DNA of 64,000 nucleotides from positions 28,689-92,688 of the IMG/VR virus record IMGVR_UViG_3300048839_001249; one strand, given 5' to 3'. Shown in pieces: positions 47,936-56,422 of the stretch. The notes under the pieces are model-generated. The model saw nothing but the letters and a program-made list of their open reading frames with translations. It had not been told where the DNA came from and made no database searches. Source of the DNA: a virus. A program made the position numbers and the translations under genes. Position 1 is the first letter of the stretch; each line of letters begins with the position of its first letter.

Positions 47936-49007
47936 ACTTTTTCGTTTTAAAGTTAGCTTTTACAAAATCATTAATCAACTTTTCCATTATTTTTACTATT
48001 GGGTATTTTATGGATTTAAGTGCTTTTAAATATTCATTTATTACTTCAATTGGGTCAATTGGTTCTCCAGGAACATAGTAATTTAATATGTCTTCTGCAA
48101 GATTGTTAACAGCTAGAGTCATTAATTGAATGGCTTCTTCTCTATTATCATGATTTTGTAATATTGAAAATGCTTGATCTGCTGTATGAACCATAGCATC
48201 AATTTCCATAATACTTTCTGCTTCCAGATTATAACATATAAAGTCATCAATATTAAGTTTATCTGAATCTTTACTTGTAATTTTTTTGTTTTGATTTTTT
48301 GGAAATACAAATTCATCAGATACCGAAGAATTTTTTCCAAAACCTATTACATTATTGTGAGATGTTTGTACTGCAACAACTTTTGTCTTTTTATTTATTT
48401 TTTCATATCTATCTGAGAATTGTGATCCAACTTCATGTTGAATATCAGCGACAAACTTGCAGTCATAAGTACATACACTTAGTATTTGGTTTTTTATTTT
48501 AAGGTTGTAATATTCACCATTACCCTTTCTTGCTTTGATTGTAGACATTGGTTCTATCGTAAATGCAATTTTACCTTTCATTTCCAGAAATGTATTTACA
48601 ATTACTGAAAGATAAAAATTATGATGTTCAGCATTTTCTACAAGCTCATCTAAGTCTGTACCTGAAAAGAATACACTCATCAGATTGTGGCTATGAATAT
48701 GTCCCATTTTCCAACTCAGTGAGTCAGGATTATTCATTCTGAATTCAACAATAGATTTATCCAGTTTATAGTCTGTTGCTGCACCTGTTCCTATATCCAT
48801 TAAAAAGATATATTGTAATACTATTAACATATTTTTAGGTTTATCTATATCACCATCAACGGTGTAAAATAATATACCTGACCATTCTTTTTGTGGAACT
48901 TTTGAAACAAGATATTTTACTTGTTCTGAAAATCTCTTGGTTATAGAAACTTTTACCTGACTTTCAAGAGGGATTATTTTTAGATTTTTTTGTTGCATAA
49001 TATTCAA
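47925..49007 (-). CDS. JAB/JAMM metallopeptidase of the Ubl cassette
   Basis: A 360-residue protein. The N-terminal 160 residues are a JAB/MPN domain with a complete JAMM site: Glu41 (KEWSGIL), then His105-Ser-His107 followed seven residues later by Ser115 and Asp118 (HIHSHNLMSVFFSGTD). JAMM enzymes use zinc to cut isopeptide or peptide bonds after a Ubl Gly. The C-terminal ~190 residues are helical (EIDAMVHTADQAFSILQNHD) and have no known domain, perhaps a partner-binding region. The start overlaps the E2-like stop by 44 bases (an alternative ATG at 48998 gives 357 residues). Likely job: to mature the Ubl or remove it from targets. Confidence 0.85.
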   Translation of the reverse strand: MNIMQQKNLKIIPLESQVKVSITKRFSEQVKYLVSKVPQKEWSGILFYTVDGDIDKPKNMLIVLQYIFLMDIGTGAATDYKLDKSIVEFRMNNPDSLSWKMGHIHSHNLMSVFFSGTDLDELVENAEHHNFYLSVIVNTFLEMKGKIAFTIEPMSTIKARKGNGEYYNLKIKNQILSVCTYDCKFVADIQHEVGSQFSDRYEKINKKTKVVAVQTSHNNVIGFGKNSSVSDEFVFPKNQNKKITSKDSDKLNIDDFICYNLEAESIMEIDAMVHTADQAFSILQNHDNREEAIQLMTLAVNNLAEDILNYYVPGEPIDPIEVINEYLKALKSIKYPIVKIMEKLINDFVKANFKTKKYVQ

Positions 49008-50070
49008 GCATTTTAAAATTTAATATTCCGTTTAATGTTTCAATAATAATAGTTTTTACTAATGGATGTATAGTTAATACTGGATTTTCTATCAATTTTC
49101 CATATACAATTGTTTGCAATTCTTTATTGTTAAACATTATTTCATATTTATGAGTATATGTTTTGTCGTTGGTTATTACATTAATGTCATAGTATTTACC
49201 TTTACTTTCTAAGTATGAATAATCAGAAAAATGATAGCTTAAAAAATTAATAAGATATTCATCTTCTATAATTTCATATCTCATTTTTTCATAAGAAAAT
49301 TCAAAATTGATGTTTTCATCTGAGATTAAAGTAAATTTAAATAAATCTATACATTTAAGTTGTATATTTCTTTCATTTATAGAATTCAATATTACTTCGT
49401 TTCCATAATCTTTTATAGTCTCAATTTTTATATATGGAACTCCTTCAAGTGATTCCCATGATAAGTAAGGTTCAATTTGAAGTAAAAGTAATGTAAGCAA
49501 TTCATTACTAAATAAATTTGGAATTTTCAACTTGTTTACTAATGTTGAAAGTTCGTCATTACCAATACAAAAATTAGCAGAAAATAATGTTTGTATAATT
49601 GATAAACTTTGTACTGGTAAATGACTGTGTATATAACCATTTACAAATTCTCCATTACTAAATGTTGTTCTTATTCCTTTTATTTTTTGAATTGAAAGTC
49701 CGTTTTTATGTTCAAAATTTATTATTACATATAGGTCTTTTATTTCATTTTTATCATTATTTGTATTTGTTATAGTGATGTTATCATATTTAATGATTAG
49801 TCTTAATGAAAACTGTATGTGAAATTTCATATGATATTCATATACTATGTATTCATAAGCATCATGTAAATCATTATTCTTACAATTATGTGAATATAAT
49901 TGAATTTCAAATTGATTATCATCAAATACTTTACTTGCAATATTAAATATTGTTTCCCAATCATCAGCCATACTTTTTTCACATCTATTTTTCAAATATA
50001 AATATTCAATGGTTTGTCTGTTGATTATATTTTCCTTGTTTATTTTTTTAATAAATTCATATACATACAT
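48964..50070 (-). CDS. E2/UBC-like Ubl-conjugating protein
   Basis: A 368-residue protein. The centre reads as a ubiquitin-conjugating fold: beta-strands (FHIQFSLRLIIKYDNITITN), then GYIHSHLP at 145-152 in the place of the E2 HPN-type motif, then Cys168 in FCIG where prokaryotic E2s have C-[LIW]-G, followed by helices and LSWESLEG near 210. A ~150-residue C-terminal extension is beta-rich. It lies directly before the JAB gene, and the E1-like gene follows, which is the strongest support for the call. Sequence similarity to known E2s is low, so a structure prediction would decide. No RING-type E3 is visible nearby. Confidence 0.75.
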   Translation of the reverse strand: MYVYEFIKKINKENIINRQTIEYLYLKNRCEKSMADDWETIFNIASKVFDDNQFEIQLYSHNCKNNDLHDAYEYIVYEYHMKFHIQFSLRLIIKYDNITITNTNNDKNEIKDLYVIINFEHKNGLSIQKIKGIRTTFSNGEFVNGYIHSHLPVQSLSIIQTLFSANFCIGNDELSTLVNKLKIPNLFSNELLTLLLLQIEPYLSWESLEGVPYIKIETIKDYGNEVILNSINERNIQLKCIDLFKFTLISDENINFEFSYEKMRYEIIEDEYLINFLSYHFSDYSYLESKGKYYDINVITNDKTYTHKYEIMFNNKELQTIVYGKLIENPVLTIHPLVKTIIIETLNGILNFKMLEYYATKKSKNNPS

Positions 50071-50077
50071 AATATTT

Positions 50078-50115
50078 AAAAATTAAAAAAGGGGAAATGC
50101 AGTATCTCCCCCTTT
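50078..50115 (-). terminator. Terminator between Ubl and E2 genes
   Basis: A 7-bp stem (AAAGGGG at 50088-50094 with CCCCTTT at 50109-50115) is followed on the minus strand by a T-rich run (TTTTTTAATTTTT pattern). It lies 20 bases after the Ubl stop and just before the E2-like start. It would lower transcription of E2, JAB and E1 relative to Ubl. Confidence 0.65.
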
Positions 50116-50135
50116 ATTATGAATGAAATTATTTT

Positions 50136-50858
50136 TTACAGACCAAACTCTCTTTTGATTCTTTCAGCATCATCTTTGAGTTTCTTCTTTTGTTCAGCAG
50201 TAATAATTGCTGATTCTTGGATTGCTGGTTCACCGGGATGTTTTGCTATGAAATCATTGAGTAATTTTTCTGCATCATTTAAGAATGATATTGCAGTTTT
50301 GATTGGTTCAAGGTCAATTGGCTCTGCTGTTGTTTTTTCAACAGCTTTTTCAATAACTTCGTCAATAACCTCTTCAGTTACTTCCTCAGTTACTTCTTCT
50401 TTGACCTTTTTAGGTTTTTCAGTTTTCTTTGGCTTTTCTTCTGACTTTTTGGTTTCTGATTTACCAGTCATTTTGTTGAGCCATGCTTTGAGCAAATTTT
50501 TCATTTCATCTGTGGATTTGTTTGTGTAATTTTTGTCTTTATTGAAGTGCTCAGCAGCTTCTTTGTTTTCAGCAATAGTTTCTTTAATTGCACTTCTCAA
50601 ATCCTTGTAGCTCATTTTGTCGACATCCATTCCACTTTTTACCTTGATAGGCATCAAAAAAAGTGTAAATTTGTCACTTGGAAGTTCAGCATTTGCAACT
50701 TCAAGTGTATGTCTGTTTTCACCAATAACAGCTTTCATGTTCTTGTGACTTACTCCATTTTCAGTAAGTACACCTTGGAGTTCTCCCCATGTTTTAGCAT
50801 TGCTACTGATGATTTTACCATCTTGTCCTGATGTTGAATAAATTGTGATTGTTCTCAT
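50136..50858 (-). CDS. Ubiquitin-like (beta-grasp) modifier with C-terminal extension
   Basis: A 240-residue protein. Residues 1-76 fit a ubiquitin-like beta-grasp: strands RTITIYS and GKIISSN, helix WGELQGVLTENG, strands MKAVIGE and HTLEV, and a final strand KFTLFLMPIKVKSG ending at Gly76. It continues for about 164 residues: a helical part, a Lys/Glu-rich linker with repeats (EEVTEEVTEEV) and a final helix (KKKLKDDAERIKREFGL). No terminal Gly-Gly is present, so activation would need cleavage, for which the JAB peptidase is the obvious candidate, or the Ubl works as a fixed domain. It sits four bases after UDG and upstream of E2, JAB and E1. Confidence 0.75.
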   Translation of the reverse strand: MRTITIYSTSGQDGKIISSNAKTWGELQGVLTENGVSHKNMKAVIGENRHTLEVANAELPSDKFTLFLMPIKVKSGMDVDKMSYKDLRSAIKETIAENKEAAEHFNKDKNYTNKSTDEMKNLLKAWLNKMTGKSETKKSEEKPKKTEKPKKVKEEVTEEVTEEVIDEVIEKAVEKTTAEPIDLEPIKTAISFLNDAEKLLNDFIAKHPGEPAIQESAIITAEQKKKLKDDAERIKREFGL

Positions 50859-50861
50859 TTT

Positions 50862-51494
50862 TTACCAGTTAATTAATAATTTGTTATTTTCTTTTAAAAG
50901 TTCATTTACTTTAATGAAATGCCTACATCCTGTAAATTTGACAATATTTCCATATGCCTCTGCAGCAGGATGTGGTGCTGTTAGAATTGTATTTCCTTCT
51001 TTTTCTATTATTGGGATAAATGTTTGTGCATATTTTCCCCATAACATCCAAATACAAGGATTATTTGTTGCAATATAGGATATAATTTTTGTGGTGATAG
51101 GTTTCCATAATGATGTATGACTACCAGCATTTTTCTTTTCAACAGTTAGTGCTGTATTAAGTAGAAACACACCTTGATTTACCCAATCCTGTAATGTTTT
51201 GTCAATTGGATGTCCAATTTCCTTTTCAATAACTTTTAAGGAGAATGGTTTTTTTGTATCATGACTTACAGCAAAGGCATATCCTATGGCTTGTCCTTCT
51301 TGAGGATAAGGGTCTTGTCCTAGTATTACTACTCTTATTTGATTTACTGGCATCCTAAAAACATTAAATACATCTTTTGATAATGGATAAAAATTGTCGG
51401 GATTTAATTTATTGATTTTTATCCATTCTGGAAGCATTTTTATTTCTGCGAATAGCTCAGTCCAACTGTCATGAATGATGTCTACTAGCTTCAT
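50862..51494 (-). CDS. ung: Uracil-DNA glycosylase, family 1
   Basis: A 210-residue family 1 UDG. The water-activating motif is VVILGQDPYPQ at 56-65 (Asp61), where bacterial enzymes read GQDPYH; the leucine-intercalation loop is APHPAAEAYG instead of HPSPLS, followed by CRHFIKVNELL, the usual end. It removes uracil from DNA in repair. Length fits the family (about 220). It overlaps the primase gene by four bases. The Pro in place of His in GQDPY(H/P) and the changed HPSPLS loop are unusual and may alter speed or specificity. Confidence 0.9.
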   Translation of the reverse strand: MKLVDIIHDSWTELFAEIKMLPEWIKINKLNPDNFYPLSKDVFNVFRMPVNQIRVVILGQDPYPQEGQAIGYAFAVSHDTKKPFSLKVIEKEIGHPIDKTLQDWVNQGVFLLNTALTVEKKNAGSHTSLWKPITTKIISYIATNNPCIWMLWGKYAQTFIPIIEKEGNTILTAPHPAAEAYGNIVKFTGCRHFIKVNELLKENNKLLINW

Positions 51495-52495
51495 AATATA
51501 TTATTTTTTTTGAAAAATTCAATCAATGGTTTTTCACCTATGTTTTTTTGAATTTCTGCAGGATCATTAAAATGAGGTGTAATAAATCCTTTAGCCTTAT
51601 TTGGATTGTAACTATTAAAAGCTGCTACAACTCTTTCAACAGCTTTTTTTCCAGCATCATCATTATCAAACATTATTGATATATTTTCAAATCTTTTTGA
51701 TAATGATATAATAATAGGTATATCAGGTAATATTCCTTCATTTTGGAACCAAATAACATCTTTTTTACCTAAGTTTCTAATTACTCTACAGTCTTTATAG
51801 CTTTTGGTAATAAGCAAATTAGTTCCTCTAGAAGAAATATTCCTGATATTTCCTATATCATTTTTGTTACAATTTGTTATCCACTTATTGTTATAATTTA
51901 CTGTTGTAGGACAATAAATTTTCACCCTAGGATTAAATTCAAAAAGAGCATATGAAGGTTTTCTTGGTCTGACAGTAAATGAATTTTGATTTTTTGTTAG
52001 TTTATACCATCTTACAGCATACACATGATCTTCAATTAATTGAGATTTTTTAATATTATATTGAGACCAGTATTTACCATCTTCTTTGATATAGTTTCTT
52101 GGATGAAATATAATTTGTGTATTCTTCTCCTTGTTTTTTGTAATAATATTATTTTGTGCAATAACTGGTTTAACATTTGTTGATGAATAGCCGAGTCCAA
52201 GTGTAAAATGCTTATTTATCAATTCCAATGTTTCTTTAAAATTTGTACCATAATATGCACTAATAAAATTAAAACAATCCATTGGTGAATTTGAAAATCC
52301 AAAATCCACAAAATATAATTTTCCATTATACCTTTCAAAGTAACAACCAGCAGAAGAATCATTCTTCCTTAATGGTGAAAGGAAAAATTCTCCTTCTACT
52401 GGTTTTAATACCATGCTAAAAATATCCTCTTGAGATACTCTTAATAGTATTTGTTCTAATGTTAATGGTATAAATTCACAAAAACCATAGTTCAT
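51491..52495 (-). CDS. DnaG-like primase
   Basis: A 334-residue protein. The N-terminal part (YFERYNGKLYFVDFGFSNSP) resembles the CHC2 zinc-finger region of DnaG but without the zinc Cys/His set. The Toprim domain follows: LLITKSYKDCRVI (the Glu position is replaced by Lys-Ser) and FDNDDAGKKAVERV with the D-x-D metal motif. Primases of this type make RNA primers for lagging-strand synthesis. The normal Toprim Glu was not seen in the expected place, though ITKSYKD is common in phage primases. Next to it lie SSB-like and DnaB-like genes, which supports replication. Confidence 0.8.
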   Translation of the reverse strand: MNYGFCEFIPLTLEQILLRVSQEDIFSMVLKPVEGEFFLSPLRKNDSSAGCYFERYNGKLYFVDFGFSNSPMDCFNFISAYYGTNFKETLELINKHFTLGLGYSSTNVKPVIAQNNIITKNKEKNTQIIFHPRNYIKEDGKYWSQYNIKKSQLIEDHVYAVRWYKLTKNQNSFTVRPRKPSYALFEFNPRVKIYCPTTVNYNNKWITNCNKNDIGNIRNISSRGTNLLITKSYKDCRVIRNLGKKDVIWFQNEGILPDIPIIISLSKRFENISIMFDNDDAGKKAVERVVAAFNSYNPNKAKGFITPHFNDPAEIQKNIGEKPLIEFFKKNNIL

Positions 52496-53259
52496 TACGA
52501 TTCTTCCTCAGTCCAAGTTTCTGATGTTTCTGATGTTTCTGATTCTTTAAATCCCTCACCTGTAGGAATTGTATCTTCTTCAACTTGCTGTTTAGCAAAA
52601 TTTGATTCCATAAACCATTGAGTCCTTGTAAAAGGATGTACATTACCAGCACCATCTTTGTAAAATAAAGCTTTTGTTTTGTTAGTTGGATTGTGTATTT
52701 CTGTCCATACTTCAACAGGCTCAATTGATTTACATAACCATTTTCCTTGCTTCATGTTTTGTGGAAGTCTCAGATATGTTTTGTTATTATCTCCTGTAAT
52801 TTGCCATTGCCACTGAGCAAATATGTCCATCTTTTCAGTCTCAAACCCTTTTGGGAGAATGCTTTTTGCAATATCACAGAATTGTTTAAAACTTTTGATT
52901 GGTACTTGCATTGCTGTTTTAATAGCATCTTTTTCAACATAAGCATGGAGTATGTGAGTAATAATACTGTTAAAATCTCTCAATGCTTCAATCATCTTTG
53001 GATGTTTTGGGTCATTAACTTCATTCCCTTGTGCATCAAAGGCTTTTGTTACAGGAAATTTTCTGTAGCTGATTTCCTTACCATTTACAGTAAAGATAAT
53101 ATCAAGACATTCTTGTGCTGCACCATCTTTTCCACCATTAGGATTAAATTCAAATTTTGTCAGATATGCAACACCAGCATTTAATCCAAATTGTAATCCT
53201 GGGGCTATTTCTTGATTGTCATCGGTATATCCGTAGGTTTGTGTTTCTTCTTTACTCAT
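52495..53259 (-). CDS. SSB-like single-strand DNA-binding protein
   Basis: A 254-residue protein that is beta-rich in its N-terminal part (LNAGVAYLTKFEFNPNGG) and contains aromatic residues typical of OB-fold binding faces (FAQWQWQITGD). Its C-terminus is acidic, with a short SETSETSET repeat, like the acidic tails of phage SSBs (T4 gp32, T7 gp2.5), which recruit polymerase and helicase. It lies between the primase and AAA ATPase genes. No exact SSB motif exists to confirm, so this is a context-based call. Confidence 0.6.
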   Translation of the reverse strand: MSKEETQTYGYTDDNQEIAPGLQFGLNAGVAYLTKFEFNPNGGKDGAAQECLDIIFTVNGKEISYRKFPVTKAFDAQGNEVNDPKHPKMIEALRDFNSIITHILHAYVEKDAIKTAMQVPIKSFKQFCDIAKSILPKGFETEKMDIFAQWQWQITGDNNKTYLRLPQNMKQGKWLCKSIEPVEVWTEIHNPTNKTKALFYKDGAGNVHPFTRTQWFMESNFAKQQVEEDTIPTGEGFKESETSETSETWTEEES

Positions 53260-53301
53260 TTTGTAACTTTTAGTGGTTATTGAATTTTTTACATGCTGTT
53301 A

Positions 53302-53589
53302 TTACAGCTCAGGATCAAGGTTATTCTCTTCTTCAGCAGGTTCAGGATCATCTTCAGTGATTTCAATGTCTTCACCAGCATTGTTGTCGACTTCTTCTTC
53401 AACTGAGTTGACATCATCAACCAATTCAAAACTCAGACCTTTAATGGTCTTTTTATTTTTCAGTTTAGGATGTGAAAACAATACTCTTTGTTCCCTGAGT
53501 GAAAGGCCATATTTTTCCTTGATCTGTTTTCTTGTCATTCCATTTTGTAAGTCAGTAAGTATCTGACTTGTTGTGATTTGTTTTGCCAT
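53302..53589 (-). CDS. Small protein with helix-turn-helix-like N-terminus
   Basis: A 95-residue protein. Residues 5-40 (ITTSQILTDLQNGMTRKQIK, then EKYGLSLREQRVLFSHP) look like a helix-turn-helix of the kind used to bind DNA. The C-terminal 40 residues are strongly acidic (EEVDNNAGEDIEITEDDPEP), as in DNA mimics or regulators. It lies between the SSB-like and AAA ATPase genes. A role in transcription or replication control is plausible; nothing proves it. Confidence 0.55.
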   Translation of the reverse strand: MAKQITTSQILTDLQNGMTRKQIKEKYGLSLREQRVLFSHPKLKNKKTIKGLSFELVDDVNSVEEEVDNNAGEDIEITEDDPEPAEEENNLDPEL

Positions 53590-53601
53590 TTTTTTATTGT
53601 T

Positions 53602-54324
53602 TTATGTTATTACTTGGACTCCTGTATTATATGCATCTATGTGTTTTATTACATATCCCATGTCATTTGGAATATAAAGGTCATTAAACATTCCTATTGG
53701 ACTTTTTGCAGGATAATCACCGTCATAGTTTGTTACAAATACTTTTTCAACTGTTTTCTCCTGATCGTTAAATCTTTGAGTACCAAAGAGTACAATTTCA
53801 AATTTTCCTTCTGGTGTAATGTATTGATTTGTCATCTTTCCTACAGTTTTCATTCTGAAAGAAAGTTTACCAGCATTATCAATATTGTATTCTTCAAAGT
53901 GAGCCATCATGATGAAATGTTTTTCAATAGGAACTAAGTTTATAGCATCGAATATTGCTCCCATAAACAATCCTATCTTTTTAAAAACATCATATCCTGA
54001 TTTCATTGCATTGTTCATATAATAATCTTGCATAAGATAATTAGTATCATCAACTACAATGTTTCTTATTCTTTCACTTTTTGCAAGTACTTTAATACCA
54101 GTTGCAACAGTATTGGCATCATTTGTGTACCAGTAATTACCATCCATGGGTTCTTTACCTTTTTTGTAATTATTCATCCATCCTGCAAATGGTAATCCTT
54201 TATTTGCACATGCAATAATAAAAGTTTCTTTAGGGTCTAATCCCTCAATATTGAGTTCTGGTACATTACCCAATGATGTACTTTTACCCATTCCACTTTC
54301 TGCTAGTACTAATATTTTTGACAT
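53602..54324 (-). CDS. AAA_24/Sak4-like phage ATPase
   Basis: A 240-residue RecA-fold ATPase: Walker A AESGMGKST at residues 8-16, Walker B IVVDDTNYLMQ near 90-100, and a beta-rich C-terminus. This length and layout fit the AAA_24 phage family (Sak4-like), whose studied members help anneal or load single-stranded DNA. The neighbouring SSB-like protein and exonuclease support recombination. It is separated from the DnaB-like gene by nine bases. Confidence 0.75.
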   Translation of the reverse strand: MSKILVLAESGMGKSTSLGNVPELNIEGLDPKETFIIACANKGLPFAGWMNNYKKGKEPMDGNYWYTNDANTVATGIKVLAKSERIRNIVVDDTNYLMQDYYMNNAMKSGYDVFKKIGLFMGAIFDAINLVPIEKHFIMMAHFEEYNIDNAGKLSFRMKTVGKMTNQYITPEGKFEIVLFGTQRFNDQEKTVEKVFVTNYDGDYPAKSPIGMFNDLYIPNDMGYVIKHIDAYNTGVQVIT

Positions 54325-54333
54325 TTTATAGTT

Positions 54334-55455
54334 TTAAAGTGATTCAAAATATCCAATATTAAAAAAGGCATTTAGTTGCATATGTATTGGACATTCTGTA
54401 TCTCTTGACTGCACTAAATGAACACTTCTATAATTTGGATAATCTTTTATGTCTAATTGAAAATGACGAGATATATTGTATCTTTCATCATGAGGATTAA
54501 ACATTGTAATTAAGTAGTCAGCTTCTTCTGAAAGATTTCCTGAGTCTTTCAGATCACTGTCGTTAGGAAACAGATATTCATTATTGAACTTTATTCTTGC
54601 AATATCAGATATATTTCTGTTAAGATGTATAATATCAACAAATACAAATCTACATAAGTTTCTTAACATTACCTGATATTCGAGCATTTTATCAATGTTT
54701 TGTTTTAGGGTAAATCCTCTTTCCAATTTCATTTTTCTCAAATGATCAAGAATGATAATAGTTATTTTTTCAGTATTTTTAGGCTGATAACCAATCATTC
54801 TTTGCTTTTTCTGTGCTTTACCTTCTACAATAGTTTCATAAGGTTCATAAACAAAATCTCCGTTTTTCGCTGCATAATTTAGTATGTAATTTCTTATTCC
54901 AGTAGGATTAGAGTCATTTCTGTCTTCAATGACTTCTATCTTACCTTTTGCAAGTTTTCTACCATGCTCGTCATATTTACCAAACATAGGAATAATTCTT
55001 TTGGTATATATTTCTTGCAAAATTTTTACGTGTTCTGGTATTACTTTTATTACATCATTATTATCATCTCTTAACCTATGTAATAAATATCTTGATGATA
55101 TTGGAACCCTGTGAGTACCTCTGAGTGTTCCTTTATCATATTGAAAATCAGCAATACCATAATCTTTAAAAAAGAAAAAAGCTGCTGTTTTATACTCTAT
55201 TTTTATTCTTGACATTTCAAGTGAATAATAGATAAAGTCAACATCCAGATTATTTTCAATTACATGTAAATAAGGATTAATCATGAAGCAGAAATCAGTA
55301 AATGTTGATTTTCCTGTTTTAGGACTTCCTGCTATACCGTATATGCTTCCTTTTTGTACCCTGTCAATTGCCCTGTCAAGAACATCTAATCCAGTAGGTA
55401 ATCCAGCATTTTTTCCTTTTGTTCCATCTAAAAATGTTTTTTTGAAATTACTCAT
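54334..55455 (-). CDS. DnaB-like replicative helicase ATPase
   Basis: A 373-residue protein with a RecA-type core: Walker A GSPKTGKST at 43-51 and Walker B-like IIILDHLRKM near 240, where DnaB has a II(V)DYLQLM motif. The C-terminal region has SRDTECP with an Arg-type finger and fits a DnaB C-terminal motor. The usual N-terminal domain of DnaB is missing, as in T7-like or short phage versions. It probably unwinds the fork, working with the primase and PolB nearby. It overlaps the next upstream gene by four bases. Confidence 0.75.
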   Translation of the reverse strand: MSNFKKTFLDGTKGKNAGLPTGLDVLDRAIDRVQKGSIYGIAGSPKTGKSTFTDFCFMINPYLHVIENNLDVDFIYYSLEMSRIKIEYKTAAFFFFKDYGIADFQYDKGTLRGTHRVPISSRYLLHRLRDDNNDVIKVIPEHVKILQEIYTKRIIPMFGKYDEHGRKLAKGKIEVIEDRNDSNPTGIRNYILNYAAKNGDFVYEPYETIVEGKAQKKQRMIGYQPKNTEKITIIILDHLRKMKLERGFTLKQNIDKMLEYQVMLRNLCRFVFVDIIHLNRNISDIARIKFNNEYLFPNDSDLKDSGNLSEEADYLITMFNPHDERYNISRHFQLDIKDYPNYRSVHLVQSRDTECPIHMQLNAFFNIGYFESL

Positions 55456-55865
55456 CCTAATTGCTCTTCTTGTGATTCAGGTCTGTCTTCTGTTAGAGTT
55501 TGTTCTGTTGCATTATTTAATTCTGACATTAATTGTTCAAAATCAGAATGGTTTAATTCATTTTCTACTTGTTGTGTAGTATTTTCTTCTTGAACTAATT
55601 CTTTTTTAAATGTAATGTCTGAATTTAATCCTGTATAATTTGTACCTTTTATTCGTTTTCTGATCATTTCAATTTCATCTTCTGATGTGTCAATTACTCT
55701 TGCAAGACCTGTTAATTGTCTACCATTTACTAATTTATCATGCATATAACACAAAAATTCTTCTGTGTCAAATATTTGTAATTGCTTACAGTTTTTAATT
55801 GCTTGATCTTTTTCCATACTAGTATCAAGCCAATCTTCATTTTGAACATAAAATATTCTTTTCAT
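55452..55865 (-). CDS. Hypothetical replication-block protein
   Basis: A 137-residue protein. It has a helical start with Trp and Asp (YVQNEDWLDTSMEKDQAIKN), then KLVNGRQLTGLARVIDTSED, which may be a helix-turn-helix, and a C-terminal Gln/Glu-rich tail (TEDRPESQEEQLG). It lies just before the DnaB-like gene and overlaps both neighbours by four bases. A helicase-loader or adaptor role is possible from position only. Confidence 0.5.
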   Translation of the reverse strand: MKRIFYVQNEDWLDTSMEKDQAIKNCKQLQIFDTEEFLCYMHDKLVNGRQLTGLARVIDTSEDEIEMIRKRIKGTNYTGLNSDITFKKELVQEENTTQQVENELNHSDFEQLMSELNNATEQTLTEDRPESQEEQLG

Positions 55866-56422
55866 TTCATTATGTATTTAGTTTGTAATTCTGCTTTTTC
55901 TTTTTGCTTTTTTACGATTTCTAAATATTCTTCTAACCTACTTTCATGTGTTATTCCTCCTGCTCCTCTTTGTGTTTTTAATATAAAATAATCTGCTCTT
56001 TGCATATATTGAACATTTTGCTTTCCATTTTTAAATTGTTCAAGATACATTGCTGCTGATGATAAAACATCTTCAATTTTTGTATTTGGATTATTTTTAA
56101 AAAACAATTGCATTTTTTCAATGCATGATTTTTTATTACCACCACCATCTCCTCTTAATTGTGAAAACATGGTTCTGAATTTAGTAGTTACCCATTCCCA
56201 ATTATTACTATCATCATCTTTAAATAAGGGTACTATCCATGTAATAGTACCCTTACTATCTCCTCTGTTGATAATCCCATTTGCATATATTTTTCTTTTT
56301 AACTCCTCTGGTATATAACTAGGATTTAAATTGTTATATAATGCAATCAGATAAGTAATACCATCATCTCTACTAATTTCATTCTCTTCTAGGATGGTTA
56401 GAATTTTAGGATTTACGATCAT
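55862..56422 (-). CDS. Hypothetical replication-block protein
   Basis: A 186-residue, mostly helical protein. The part TWIVPLFKDDDSNNWEWVTT and a Gly/Lys loop (LRGDGGGNKKSCIEKMQLFF) resemble a winged-helix or replication-initiator-like segment, but I do not recognise the family. The C-terminal helix is charged (LEEYLEIVKKQKEKAELQTK). It overlaps both neighbours by four bases and lies between two helicase genes, so a helicase adaptor is possible. Confidence 0.5.
   Translation of the reverse strand: MIVNPKILTILEENEISRDDGITYLIALYNNLNPSYIPEELKRKIYANGIINRGDSKGTITWIVPLFKDDDSNNWEWVTTKFRTMFSQLRGDGGGNKKSCIEKMQLFFKNNPNTKIEDVLSSAAMYLEQFKNGKQNVQYMQRADYFILKTQRGAGGITHESRLEEYLEIVKKQKEKAELQTKYIMK

Noticed and set aside
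50119-50529. Ser-rich plus-strand frame opposite the Ubl gene.
   Set aside because: It is the antisense of the Glu/Lys-rich Ubl linker; the low-complexity Ser/Val pattern is that of an antisense shadow.
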